From: DASUCS01 sp041166745
GTDB taxonomy: Bacteria > Actinomycetota > Acidimicrobiia > Acidimicrobiales > JACDCH01
DNA length: 64,000 bases
Direction of reading: 5' to 3'
Assembly: GCA_041166745.1 (NCBI GenBank)
Contig: JBEEGH010000019.1
Location: forward strand, 62,001-126,000
Position numbers and translations under genes: made by a program. Numbering within the stretch: position 1 is the stretch's first letter; every line of letters starts with the position of its first letter. The notes under the pieces were generated by a model. It was not told where the DNA came from. It made no database searches and was given only the letters and a program-made list of their open reading frames with translations. Below are positions 7,663 to 16,066 of this stretch, piece after piece.

Positions 7663-8687
7663 TGGTCACGGTCATCACCGACGCAGAGCGCGACGTCGAG
7701 GCCGTACTCGACGGCGAGCACGTCCTGATCGACCCGACGACGCTGCCGGACGCGTTGGGCTGGGAGCTCAAGCCTGAGGGGTTGTGTCGCGAGGACGTCT
7801 GCGTCCCGGTGCGCGATCGTGCCGCGCTGTTCGTCGGTGAGCGACTCGATCTCGCGGCCGTGACCGCGGCCCTGCATCGTCCGTCAGTTGTCGACGCTGG
7901 TGCCGGTGTCATCGCAGTCGCCCTGCCGAGCGAGGAGCGCCGTCGCGCGTTGCACGATCGGCAGGCCCCACCGTTCACGCTGCCCGATCTCGACGGCGTG
8001 CCGCACTCCCTCGACGAGTGGCGCGGCCGCAAGAAGCTGCTGTTCGCCTTCTCCTCGTGGTGAGGATGTCGCTACGACCTGCCCGGGTGGCAGGGCCTGC
8101 ACAATGAGCTCGAAGCCGATGGCTTCATGGTCATCGGCATCGCCATCGACGAATCCGTTGACGACGTGCGTCCGTGGACAGACGGCATCGAGTTCCCGGT
8201 GCTGATCGATCAGCAACACACGGTCAGCGAGCTGTACGCGATCAGCAACGTGCCCACAGTGATCTGGATCGATGAAGACAACCGCATCGTGCGACCGAAC
8301 GGCGTCGCCTTCGGAACCGACACTGTGACCGCGTTCACCGGGATCGAGTCGAAGCCGCATCTCGACCTCATCCGCGACTGGGTGCGCAACGGGGCGATGC
8401 CCGAGACGGCGAACGCAGCGGTCGAGGATCTCAGCGACGACGAGGTGCTGGCCCGTCTGCACTTCCGCGTCGCAGCTCATGCGCGGCGAGCTGGCGATAC
8501 GGAGACGGCGGCGAAGCACTTCGCTCGCGCCGGCGAGCTCGCGCCGCACGACTGGACGATCCGTCGCGCCGCCATGCCGCTGACCGGTGAAGACCCGTTC
8601 GGTGAGGCGTTCTTCGTGATGTATCAGGAGTGGGAGGAAGCCGGGCGTCCGTACCACGGCATCCCCGGCGAGCAAGCGGGGGTCTGA
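7662..8687 (+). CDS. Redoxin-domain protein with in-frame TGA; probable selenoprotein
   Basis: Read through a TGA at 8061-8063 this is a single 341-aa protein. Residues about 1-100 are an N-terminal region with LKPEGLCREDVCVPVRD. From APPFTLPDLDGVPHSLDEW onward it is a thioredoxin-fold redoxin. The TGA is codon 134, in SSW-U-GCRYDLPGWQ, exactly where a redox Cys is expected; Cys136 follows after one Gly. The fold continues normally in the same frame after the TGA (VIGIAIDE, ELYAISNVPTVIWIDEDN), and the protein ends in a helical tail. A SECIS-like hairpin begins 14 nt after the TGA. Such proteins are annotated elsewhere as redoxin-domain (seleno)proteins, acting as thiol/selenol peroxidases or reductases. 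No selA/B/C/D gene lies in the window. A sequencing error or nonsense mutation is the alternative. Confidence 0.85.
8078..8094 (+). promoter_or_regulatory. Candidate bacterial SECIS hairpin
   Basis: CCTGCC (8078-8083) pairs perfectly with GGCAGG (8089-8094) around a 5-nt loop CGGGT. The stem starts 14 nt after the TGA and the loop 20 nt after it. A G is present in the first two loop positions, as bacterial SECIS elements need for SelB. The spacing fits the usual range for UGA to apical loop. It lies inside the coding sequence, as expected in bacteria. Confidence 0.7.
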
Positions 8688-8689
8688 GG

Positions 8690-9430
8690 TCAGCGCCAGC
8701 GAATCGTCACGGAGTCGCGCCAGAGGTCGAGCAAGGAACGGTCGCCGTCGACCGCGAGTGCGTCGGACGTGGCCCGGTTCCACAGGAACAGGTGCAGATC
8801 AGACGCCAGCCCGCTCATCGCACAGTCTGCATCGCCGCCCGTGCGCTCCGTCTCGACACGGTCGCTGATGCGCACCAGCCACTCATCGCTCGTGTCGGTG
8901 GCGCGCACGAGGAGCGTCCGCGGCACTTCTGACTTCAGTCGTCCCCCAGGGCGGGTGATGAACGACCGCAGCAACTCGTCGATTCCGTCGGCGGCGACAC
9001 CGGGAGCGAAGGCGGAGATCGGCCCGGACGCGCTCTCGGCGTCGGCGCGATGCATTCCGGTCTCGTGGCACTGTCGTCGAGCCCAGAAGACGAGCGGCGA
9101 TGGCGCGGCCATGAAGGTCCAGCAGGCGACGTCGGGATCAGCGCTCTCGATGGCGTCGATCAAGGTCTGATGTCCGTCGCGGAACCAGGCAACGAGATCG
9201 GGATCGTCCGGGGCGGGGCCCGTTGCCTCGGCCGCGTCCGCGGGTTCGTCGCTCGGGCGAGCAACATTGGCCGCGGCCCAGCGATGGACCTGGCCCTGAT
9301 GGAGGACGAGATCACGCATCGTCCATTCGGGGCAGGTGGGGATAGAGGTATCGGGTGCGACCGCCCCGGCCGCCTTGGCCATCAAGTCGCCGTCCCGATG
9401 CAGCGCGGCGACGTACTCAGGTACCTCCAC
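8690..9430 (-). CDS. Maleylpyruvate isomerase family, mycothiol-dependent-type (DinB/MDMPI fold) protein
   Basis: 246 aa. N-terminal four-helix MDMPI/DinB domain with the typical CPEWTMRDLVLHQGQVHRWA (His as a metal ligand) and CHETGMHRADAE as the second metal-site helix. The C-terminal half (about 150-240) is the small MDMPI C-terminal domain. The family uses mycothiol in isomerisation or transfer reactions in actinomycetes; this member's substrate is unknown. It is the last gene of a three-gene minus-strand operon; its start overlaps the preceding gene's end by 14 nt. It ends 2 nt from the convergent selenoprotein gene. Confidence 0.82.
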   Translation of the reverse strand: MEVPEYVAALHRDGDLMAKAAGAVAPDTSIPTCPEWTMRDLVLHQGQVHRWAAANVARPSDEPADAAEATGPAPDDPDLVAWFRDGHQTLIDAIESADPDVACWTFMAAPSPLVFWARRQCHETGMHRADAESASGPISAFAPGVAADGIDELLRSFITRPGGRLKSEVPRTLLVRATDTSDEWLVRISDRVETERTGGDADCAMSGLASDLHLFLWNRATSDALAVDGDRSLLDLWRDSVTIRWR

Positions 9431-9845
9431 GTTCCCTCCTCACGGCGGCCTTGATCTGCTGTTCGGGTTCCTTGCGATCGAGATAGTCGCGCCATGCAGT
9501 GATGAGTCCGGCGTCGTCGACCTCGATGATCGTCGCGCCGTGCATCGTGATGGCCGTGCCATTTCCTGGCCCGTCGCCGCCGGGTGCCGCGTACGTGGCA
9601 TGACCCACCCACTCGAAGAAGGCCCAGTTGTCGCCGCCGCGGATCGACGTGATGTCCTGACGCCAGTCGGGCATCACGGCGCGCGTCTGGAGCTGGATGT
9701 CGCGCAGGTCTTCCGTCGGCGCGTTGGCCGGGTCGGTGAAGCGAGCGCCCGGGGCGAAGAGCTCGCGGAAGCCTCCGGGCGTCCGCATGTCGAGCGCGGC
9801 CTCCAACGTGCGAGCGAATTCGTCCCAGTTACGCGCGGCGCCCAT
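9417..9845 (-). CDS. NTF2/SnoaL-like small protein
   Basis: 142 aa from ATG 9845 (MGAARNWDEFARTLEAALD). The cone-shaped NTF2/SnoaL fold is suggested by FRELFAPGARFTDPANAPT, WAFFEWVGHATY, and GTAITMHGATIIEVDDAGLI with TAWRDYLD, the classic SnoaL ending. Members are small cytosolic isomerases, hydrolases or binding proteins. Substrate unknown. It overlaps both neighbours (17 nt upstream, 14 nt downstream), so the trio is almost certainly one transcript. Confidence 0.8.
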   Translation of the reverse strand: MGAARNWDEFARTLEAALDMRTPGGFRELFAPGARFTDPANAPTEDLRDIQLQTRAVMPDWRQDITSIRGGDNWAFFEWVGHATYAAPGGDGPGNGTAITMHGATIIEVDDAGLITAWRDYLDRKEPEQQIKAAVRRERGGT

Positions 9846-10308
9846 GGACGGCAGCCTGCCATGCACCGGTGAGGGGCACACGGCTGAGTACTGCGGCCGC
9901 CCTGAGCAACCAATCGAGGACGTCGTCGTCGGCGCTGTCGGGATGCACTCCGATGACGAGACCGCGACGCGGGTGGTCGGAGAGCACGACCCAACGTTCG
10001 GGAACGTCGACTCCCGCCTCGCTGAGGGTGCGCACGGCCTTCGGTCCTGACTGGTGGAGGATGCCGAGCTCTGCGTGCGGCGGCTTCTGGCTCGGCTCGG
10101 GTGCGACCCAGGTGCAGACCGGGACCGGGGGACCAGAGCCAGAGAACAGCGCGCCAAGCGCGGAGCGCGGTGGCGGTGCGTCCTCCTCGCGGATCCCGGG
10201 TTGCAGCGTGATCCAGCCGTGCTGCGCCGCTCCCAGTTCCGTCATGGCGCTGACCACCACCGCGGTGTCGGACGCCCGGAACTCCACGACGTCAGGGGGC
10301 TCGCGCAC
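9829..10308 (-). CDS. Hypothetical protein, first gene of a three-gene operon
   Basis: 159 aa from GTG 10308 (REPPDVVEFRASDT). I do not recognise a family. The sequence is soluble, with a strand-rich first half, a Pro-rich middle (PGIREEDAPPPRSALG) and a second half containing VPERWVVLSDHPRRGLVIG and DDDVLDWLLRAAAVL. No signal peptide, membrane segment or metal motif. Its 3' end overlaps the SnoaL-like gene by 17 nt. Confidence 0.6.
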   Translation of the reverse strand: MREPPDVVEFRASDTAVVVSAMTELGAAQHGWITLQPGIREEDAPPPRSALGALFSGSGPPVPVCTWVAPEPSQKPPHAELGILHQSGPKAVRTLSEAGVDVPERWVVLSDHPRRGLVIGVHPDSADDDVLDWLLRAAAVLSRVPLTGAWQAAVHGRRA

Positions 10309-10349
10309 ACCGGATGTCTAGCCTCGTCGCTCGCTACGCTCCCACGCAG

Positions 10350-11156
10350 ATGATCCCGGTCGCGAGAGCCCCCGACACCGACAGCGATCGACTGATCGAG
10401 GCGCTCGACCGGTTTCGGCGGGAGATCGAGGCGCATCGAGGTCCTGCGGTCACCGGCGAGGATCCCGAGGCGCTGCATGACTTCCGCGTCGCGGTTCGAC
10501 GCACGCGATCAGGCTTGAAGTACAGCGCCGGTGTGCTTTCGCCCAAGAAGCGCAAGCAGTTCCAAGCGGAGTTCTCCCAGCTGCAGGACGTCACCGGACC
10601 GGCGCGCGACTACGAGGTGTGGATCGCATCGTTGTCCGAGGACGATCCCCTCCGGCTCGTGCTCGCCGGCTACTACGACGCCGCTCGGAGCGACGCCGTC
10701 GAGGCGCTCGATTCTCGTCACACGAAACAGCTCTTGGCTCGCTGGCACACCGCGCTCGCGGCGCTCTCCCGCGGCAGCGACGCGGTGTCGAGCGAGGAGA
10801 CCATCGGCGAGGTGCAGCGACGGGTGATGGACGCCGCGGCGAACGCCGGCGTCGAAGCCGACGCCACCGATCTGCACCGGCTGCGGAAGCGGGTGAAGGA
10901 GCTCCGCTACCTGATCGAGCTGTTCGTCGATTCCGGCCAGCGTCCGCTACGCAAGCCGCTGAAGAAGCTGCAGGACGCGCTCGGCGACGTGCAGGATGTG
11001 GCCGTGCAGCGCGCCTGGCTGACCGAACACGCCGACGAAGTCGGGCCGATCGATGTGCGGTTGAAGGAGCTCGACGAGCGCGATGCCGTCGCTCGAGCGG
11101 CCTACGGCGAACTCTTCGCTCAGTTCGTGGCGCTCGTCGGCGGCACGGAGCAGTAG
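10350..11156 (+). CDS. CHAD domain-containing protein
   Basis: 268 aa. CHAD is a conserved histidine/basic helical domain that binds polyphosphate. Here it spans nearly the whole protein: EALHDFRVAVRRTRSGLKY (first helical repeat), LQDVTGPARDYEVW, and second repeat LHRLRKRVKELRYLIELF with KKLQDALGDVQDV. The pairs of His/Arg/Lys residues on these helices are the phosphate-binding signature. No CYTH triphosphatase domain is fused. I chose ATG 10350; ATG 10314 is in frame but lies within 6 nt of the divergent GTG 10308 and would leave no room for promoters. Confidence 0.87.
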   Translation: MIPVARAPDTDSDRLIEALDRFRREIEAHRGPAVTGEDPEALHDFRVAVRRTRSGLKYSAGVLSPKKRKQFQAEFSQLQDVTGPARDYEVWIASLSEDDPLRLVLAGYYDAARSDAVEALDSRHTKQLLARWHTALAALSRGSDAVSSEETIGEVQRRVMDAAANAGVEADATDLHRLRKRVKELRYLIELFVDSGQRPLRKPLKKLQDALGDVQDVAVQRAWLTEHADEVGPIDVRLKELDERDAVARAAYGELFAQFVALVGGTEQ

Positions 11157-11162
11157 CCGGGC

Positions 11163-12224
11163 ATGTTCGACGCCGACACCCTGCGCGCCCGACTGACCGA
11201 GTGGTTGCCCTCGCGCGTCGGGGCGTTGTCGGTGAACATCACCGATCTCACGCCCCCGAGCGGTACCGGCTACTCGAGCGAGACCCTGCTGTTCACCGCA
11301 CAGTACGAGAGCGATGGCGAGACGGAGCAGCAGCGCTTCGTGGCGAGGCTCAAGCCGACGCGACCGGGCGTTTTTCCCGAGTACGACATCGACCTCCAGC
11401 ACGACCTCATGGCCGCGCTCGCGGCGAAGACCACCATTCCGGTCCCGGACATGCTCTGGCAGGAACACGACGCGTCGGTGCTCGGTTCCGAGTTCTTCGT
11501 GATGGGCCACGTGCCCGGCCGCGTCCCCACGGACAATCCGCCGTACACGCTCGAGGGATGGATCCTCGACGAGCCGGAAGACCGGCGACGAACGCTGCAC
11601 ACCAGCGCGCTCGACGTGATGAGCCGCATCCACCAACTCGATCCCGCGGACACACTCGGCGACACTGCGCACCGCTTGCGGCGTGGTCTCGACGAAGAGC
11701 TGGCGTATTACGAGTCGTTCTTCGAGTCGGCCGCGAGAGGCCGACCGCAACCTGTCGCGGAGAAAGCGTGGGAGTGGCTGCTGGCCAACCGCCCGCAGGG
11801 TGAGCAGCCAGTCGGCCTGTCCTGGGGCGACTCGCGGATCTCCAACATGATCTTCGGCGACGATCTGCATCCGGCGGCCGTCATCGACTGGGAGATGGCG
11901 TCAGTCGGCGATCCGCAGATGGATCTCGCCTGGTGGCTGTTCCTCGATCGCCACTTCACCGAAGGCATGTCTGTGCCGCAACCCGGCGGTTTCATGACCC
12001 GCCAGGAGACGATCGCCCGGTGGGAGGAGTCGGTCGGGCGTCCGGCCGATCACGTCGAGTTCTACGAGATCTATGCCGGCTTCCGCTTTGCGGTCGTGAT
12101 GATGAGCCTGACCCGCATGTTCATCGAAGACGGGCTCATGCCCGCCGACACGGACTTCGACCGCAACAACACCGTCACCCAGTGCCTTGCCCCGATGCTG
12201 GGCCTGCCGCCGCCGACGGACTAG
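11163..12224 (+). CDS. Aminoglycoside-phosphotransferase-family (APH) kinase-like protein
   Basis: 353 aa. Kinase-fold markers: SSETLLFTAQYES (nucleotide-binding loop region), FVARLKPT with the ATP-contacting Lys, GLSWGDSRISNMIFGD (catalytic loop; Asp as base, Asn for Mg) and AAVIDWEMASVGDPQMDLAW (Mg-binding Asp). This subtype is common near acyl-CoA dehydrogenases in actinomycetes (ACAD10-like) and is not expected to be a resistance enzyme. It begins 6 nt after the CHAD gene, so probably co-transcribed. Substrate unknown. Confidence 0.88.
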   Translation: MFDADTLRARLTEWLPSRVGALSVNITDLTPPSGTGYSSETLLFTAQYESDGETEQQRFVARLKPTRPGVFPEYDIDLQHDLMAALAAKTTIPVPDMLWQEHDASVLGSEFFVMGHVPGRVPTDNPPYTLEGWILDEPEDRRRTLHTSALDVMSRIHQLDPADTLGDTAHRLRRGLDEELAYYESFFESAARGRPQPVAEKAWEWLLANRPQGEQPVGLSWGDSRISNMIFGDDLHPAAVIDWEMASVGDPQMDLAWWLFLDRHFTEGMSVPQPGGFMTRQETIARWEESVGRPADHVEFYEIYAGFRFAVVMMSLTRMFIEDGLMPADTDFDRNNTVTQCLAPMLGLPPPTD

Positions 12225-12328
12225 TGCTCGTGGGCCAGGACACAAAATGGGCCCCGATCGGCTGCAGCGGGCCATCCCCGCGTCCGATGGAGACGTGTCG
12301 GTCGCCACACAAAGGGTGAGGAGAGGTC

Positions 12329-12700
12329 GTGACCCCACGACGACGCCGTCGCCCCACGATTGTGTGGGTGCCTGTCGGCACAAATGTTGCGCTGGTGGCA
12401 CTGGCCGCCGGGCTGAACGAACCCAAGGCGGTGGCGTTGACCGCCATCGGTGCGGTCGTGGCGACGGGCTCGGTGATCATGCACCTCCGCGAGTCAGATC
12501 TGGACAAGGAGCGCATCGCCCATCTCCAGGCCGCGATCCCCAGCATGACGGCCCCGCTCGACGCCGAAGCAGCCATGAACGTCGCGCCGAGGCCGTCACC
12601 CGTGGTGGCCGAGGTGCTCCGGCAGATGCGCCCCGTCGTTCCTGCCGATGTCGTCTCGCCCCGGCCGATTCCGCCCACGGTGCCCATCGACCGAGGCTGA
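12329..12700 (+). CDS. Small membrane-associated hypothetical protein
   Basis: 123 aa from GTG 12329, preceded by a purine-rich GAGGAGAGG about 5 nt upstream. A basic N-terminus (TPRRRRRP) leads into one or two hydrophobic segments: about residues 12-28 (WVPVGTNVALVALAAG) and 34-52 (AVALTAIGAVVATGSVIM). A charged helix and a Pro-rich tail follow. The positive-inside rule puts the N-terminus in the cytoplasm. No family recognised. The next gene starts 46 nt downstream. Confidence 0.6.
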   Translation: MTPRRRRRPTIVWVPVGTNVALVALAAGLNEPKAVALTAIGAVVATGSVIMHLRESDLDKERIAHLQAAIPSMTAPLDAEAAMNVAPRPSPVVAEVLRQMRPVVPADVVSPRPIPPTVPIDRG

Positions 12701-12746
12701 CAATCGGCGCGCTACCGTGCGATCGGGCCAGTCGAAGGGGGCTTCG

Positions 12747-14828
12747 GTGGCGGTGACGATCGACGACGCGCTGACGTATCGAGGCTTCTCGAAGGTCGAA
12801 CTCGTCGACGATTACCGGTTGGCGCTCGTCAGTAGAGCGCTCGACGACCGCGAGATCAGCCTGCAGAAGCAGAGCCGGGTGTTCTTCCAGATCTCCGGTG
12901 CCGGCCACGAAGCACTTCTCCTGGCGCTCAGTCACTCGCTGCGGGCGGGATACGACTGGTTCTTCCCGTACTACCGCGACCGGTCGCTCGTCCTCGGGCT
13001 CGGCGTCACCCCGCGTGAGATCCTGTTGCAGGCCGTCGGTTCGTCCGAAGACCCCGCGAGCGGTGGCCGCCAGATGCCCTGCCACTGGGGGCATCGCGAG
13101 AAGCACATCGTCACGCAGTCGTCGGCCACCGCGTCACAGTGCCTGTCCGCCGTCGGCTGCGCGGAAGCGACTCGTTACATCCAGGGGCGCAACCTTCCGG
13201 GCTGCGACGCCAACGGCGACGAGATCACGTACGTCTCGTTGGGCGAAGGGTCGACGAGCGAGGGTGAGTTCTGGGAGTCGCTCAACACGGCCTGTCGGTT
13301 GCATCTACCGCTGCTGTACCTCGTGGCCGACAACGGTTACGCCATCTCGGTGCGTGCCGAGGACCAATCACCCGCGCCCATCTCGGAGATGGTGCGTGGC
13401 TTCCGTGGTTTGGCGATCACGAAGATCGATGGTCGCGACTACTTCCAGGCACGGCACTTCGGGGCTCGCGCGGTTGCACGCGTTCGAGCGGCCGAAGGGC
13501 CCGGACTGATCCACGCGAAGGTCACGCGGCCCTATTCACACTCAGCGGCCGATACGCAATCGAAGTACCGCACGTCGGAGGATCTCGCCGACGAGGCCGC
13601 ACATGATCCGATCCTCGTGTTCGAAGCCGAGCTCGTGAAGGGCGGGGTCATCACGCTCGACGACGTCGAGCGGATCCGCGACGAAGCGAAGTCGATCGTG
13701 ATGGCCGCGGCGAAGGAAGCGTTGGCGGCCGACCGGCCCGACCCCGCGTCGGTGCTCGACCACGTGTACGTCCGTCCGCCGATTCCCGACGAGATCACGC
13801 CCGACACGGATGGTGAGGTCGTGGCGTTCGGCGAATCGATTCGGAGGACGTTGCACGAGGTGATGGCGGCCGACGAGCGGATCCGTGTGTTCGGCGAAGA
13901 CGTCGCCGACGCGCCGGAGGCGCTCATCGACCAGGTCGAAGGCAAGGGCGGAGTCTTCGGCACCACCGCGGGATTGCAGCGCACGTTCGGCATCGCTCGC
14001 TGCTTCAACACGCCGCTCGCCGAAGCCAACATCGTCGGACGAGCGGTCGGCCAGGCCGTCCGAGGGCTACGACCGTGCCCGGAGATCCAGTTCTTCGATT
14101 ACATCTGGCCAGCCATGACGCAGATCAAGACGGAAGCCGCCACGATTCGTTGGCGATCGAACGGCGCGTTCTCGTGTCCGGTGGTGCTGCGCGTCGCGAT
14201 CGGCGGCTACCTCACGGGCGGTGCGATCTGGCACAGCCAGTGCGGCGAGTCGATCTTCGCTCATGTGCCCGGCCTGATCGTGATGTTCCCGTCGCGGGCG
14301 CGCGACGCCGCCGGCATGTTGCGGGCGGCGTTCCGGTGCGAGGATCCGGTGCTCTTCCTCGAGCACAAGCACCTGTTGCGTCAGTCCTACACGAAGGATC
14401 CGTATCCCGGACCGGATTACGTGGTGCCGCTCGGCAAGGGGGCGATCGTTCAGGAAGGAAGCGATCTCACGATCGTCACGTACGGCGCCACGGTCGAACG
14501 CTCACGCCAGGCGGCCGCCCAGCTCGAGGGTGCCTCGGTGGAGATCATCGACTTGCGTTGTCTGCTGCCGTGGGATCAGGAACTGGTGGCGGAGTCCGTC
14601 GCGAAGACCGGTCGCGTGATGGTCGTGCACGAGGACATCCGAACGTGCGGCTTCGGTGGGGAAGTGGCGTCGTGGATCGCGGAGGAGTGCTTCTCTGCGC
14701 TCGATGCACCCGTGATGCGCATCGGTGCCCTCGACTGCCACGTGGCCTACGAGCCGACGCTCGAAGACGCCATCCTCCCGCAGCCCGACGGCATCGCCGC
14801 CAAGGCGCGCGAGCTCCTCGCTTACTGA
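12747..14828 (+). CDS. 2-oxoacid dehydrogenase E1, fused alpha and beta subunits (branched-chain type)
   Basis: 693 aa from GTG 12747, which follows a GAAGGGGG ribosome-binding site. Residues about 20-330 are the alpha-like TPP-binding half, with VSLGEGSTSEGEFWESLNTA and a DNGYAIS Mg/TPP site. Residues about 360-540 are the beta-like pyrimidine-binding half (RVFGEDVADAPEALI, FNTPLAEANIVGRAVG). About 560-690 is the transketolase C-terminal domain (DLTIVTYGATVERSRQAA, VHEDIRTCGFGGEVA). The fusion resembles 2-oxoisovalerate/acetoin-type E1 proteins. It would decarboxylate a 2-oxoacid and pass the acyl group to an E2 lipoyl protein, which is not in the window. Substrate assignment is tentative. 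Confidence 0.9.
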   Translation: MAVTIDDALTYRGFSKVELVDDYRLALVSRALDDREISLQKQSRVFFQISGAGHEALLLALSHSLRAGYDWFFPYYRDRSLVLGLGVTPREILLQAVGSSEDPASGGRQMPCHWGHREKHIVTQSSATASQCLSAVGCAEATRYIQGRNLPGCDANGDEITYVSLGEGSTSEGEFWESLNTACRLHLPLLYLVADNGYAISVRAEDQSPAPISEMVRGFRGLAITKIDGRDYFQARHFGARAVARVRAAEGPGLIHAKVTRPYSHSAADTQSKYRTSEDLADEAAHDPILVFEAELVKGGVITLDDVERIRDEAKSIVMAAAKEALAADRPDPASVLDHVYVRPPIPDEITPDTDGEVVAFGESIRRTLHEVMAADERIRVFGEDVADAPEALIDQVEGKGGVFGTTAGLQRTFGIARCFNTPLAEANIVGRAVGQAVRGLRPCPEIQFFDYIWPAMTQIKTEAATIRWRSNGAFSCPVVLRVAIGGYLTGGAIWHSQCGESIFAHVPGLIVMFPSRARDAAGMLRAAFRCEDPVLFLEHKHLLRQSYTKDPYPGPDYVVPLGKGAIVQEGSDLTIVTYGATVERSRQAAAQLEGASVEIIDLRCLLPWDQELVAESVAKTGRVMVVHEDIRTCGFGGEVASWIAEECFSALDAPVMRIGALDCHVAYEPTLEDAILPQPDGIAAKARELLAY

Positions 14829-14836
14829 CCCAGGAG

Positions 14837-16066
14837 CTAACGAGGTTCGGTGTCGAGCGGGACGACGGCGACTCGGTAGCCCTTGTCTTCGAGGGCGTGC
14901 ACGAGGGTGTCGGCGTGTTCCCGGTCCATCGTCTCCACCGCGAGCTCGACCTCCGTGCTGCGGATCGGTGCCGCGGCGAAGAGACGCTGATGATGCACCT
15001 CGACGATGTTGCCGCCCGCCTCGCCGACGACCGCGGTGAGCAACGACAGCGAACCAGGCCGATCGTCGAGCCACACGCGCAGGCGCGACAACCGGCCGTC
15101 GTGTACGAGACCGCGCAGGATCACCGACGACAGCAGCCGCGGGTCGATGTTGCCGCCGGTGAGCACCACGCCCACGGTCTTGCCGACGAAGCGCTCGGGG
15201 TGCTCGATGACTGCTGCGAGACCGGCGGCGCCCGCGCCCTCCGCGACGACCTTCTCGATCTCGAGGAAGTGGTTCACGCCGTCCTCGATGGAACGTTCGC
15301 TCACCGTGAGGATCTCGGCCCCCGCCTCAGCCAGCAGTTCCGACGTGAGCGCGCCCGCGTGTGCGACGGCGATGCCGTCGGCCATGGTCGGCCCGCCGGG
15401 CACCGGTCGATCGTCGTGCGCCAACGCGCGCACCATCGAGGGATACGCCTCGGCCTGAGCGCCGATGAGCTCGACGTTCGGGGCAATCGCTCGGGCGACG
15501 ACGCTCATGCCGGCAAGCAGGCCGCCGCCACCGACCGGTACGACAACTGCGTCGAGCTCGGGATGGTCCGCGAAGAACTCGAGGGCCACGGTGCCCTGCC
15601 CGGCAATCACGTGCTCGTCGTCGAACGGGTGCACGAGCGTGCGGTGCTCCCGCGCGACGAGCTCGTGGCCGAATGCCATCGCTTCCGCCACGCTCTCACC
15701 GTGCAGCTCGACGCGGGCCCCCAGCGCCTTTGTACGGCCCACCTTCACGTACGGGGTGGTCTGGGGCATCACGATCGTGGCGTCGATACCGAGGAGTCGC
15801 GCATGGCGGGCGACGGCCTGCGCGTGATTGCCGGCGCTGACCGCAACGACGCCGCCGGCGCGTTCGGCGTCGCTCAGGCTGAGGAGCTTCGTGCGGGCAC
15901 CGCGTTCTTTGAACGACGCGACGAACTGCAGGTTCTCGAACTTCACGACGATCGTGCATCCGAGCAAGTTCGAGAGCGTCTGCGAGACGGCGCTGGGCGT
16001 TCGCACCACACTGCCCGCGATCGCGGCCGCCGCGGCTTCGACGTCCGCGAGCGTGACTGCGCTCAT
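14837..16066 (-). CDS. ilvA: Threonine ammonia-lyase (threonine dehydratase), ACT-domain form
   Basis: 409 aa from ATG 16066, which overlaps the peptidase stop in an ATGA; the longer open frame upstream is not coding. It is a fold-type II PLP enzyme. The PLP Lys is in FENLQFVASFKERGA, the phosphate-binding loop is VPVGGGGLLAGM, and SAGNHAQAVA contacts substrate. Residues about 330-405 form a single ACT regulatory domain (RLRVWLDDRPGSLSLLTAVV). It deaminates threonine to 2-oxobutyrate. One ACT domain and about 400 residues fit either the catabolic (TdcB-like) or short biosynthetic form, so the symbol is provisional. Confidence 0.88.
   Translation of the reverse strand: MSAVTLADVEAAAAAIAGSVVRTPSAVSQTLSNLLGCTIVVKFENLQFVASFKERGARTKLLSLSDAERAGGVVAVSAGNHAQAVARHARLLGIDATIVMPQTTPYVKVGRTKALGARVELHGESVAEAMAFGHELVAREHRTLVHPFDDEHVIAGQGTVALEFFADHPELDAVVVPVGGGGLLAGMSVVARAIAPNVELIGAQAEAYPSMVRALAHDDRPVPGGPTMADGIAVAHAGALTSELLAEAGAEILTVSERSIEDGVNHFLEIEKVVAEGAGAAGLAAVIEHPERFVGKTVGVVLTGGNIDPRLLSSVILRGLVHDGRLSRLRVWLDDRPGSLSLLTAVVGEAGGNIVEVHHQRLFAAAPIRSTEVELAVETMDREHADTLVHALEDKGYRVAVVPLDTEPR

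Noticed and set aside
8061..8063. TGA as an ordinary stop splitting the redoxin into two genes
   Set aside because: The second piece would lack a start and begin mid-domain; frame, motif and hairpin favour read-through as Sec. Kept as a stated alternative.
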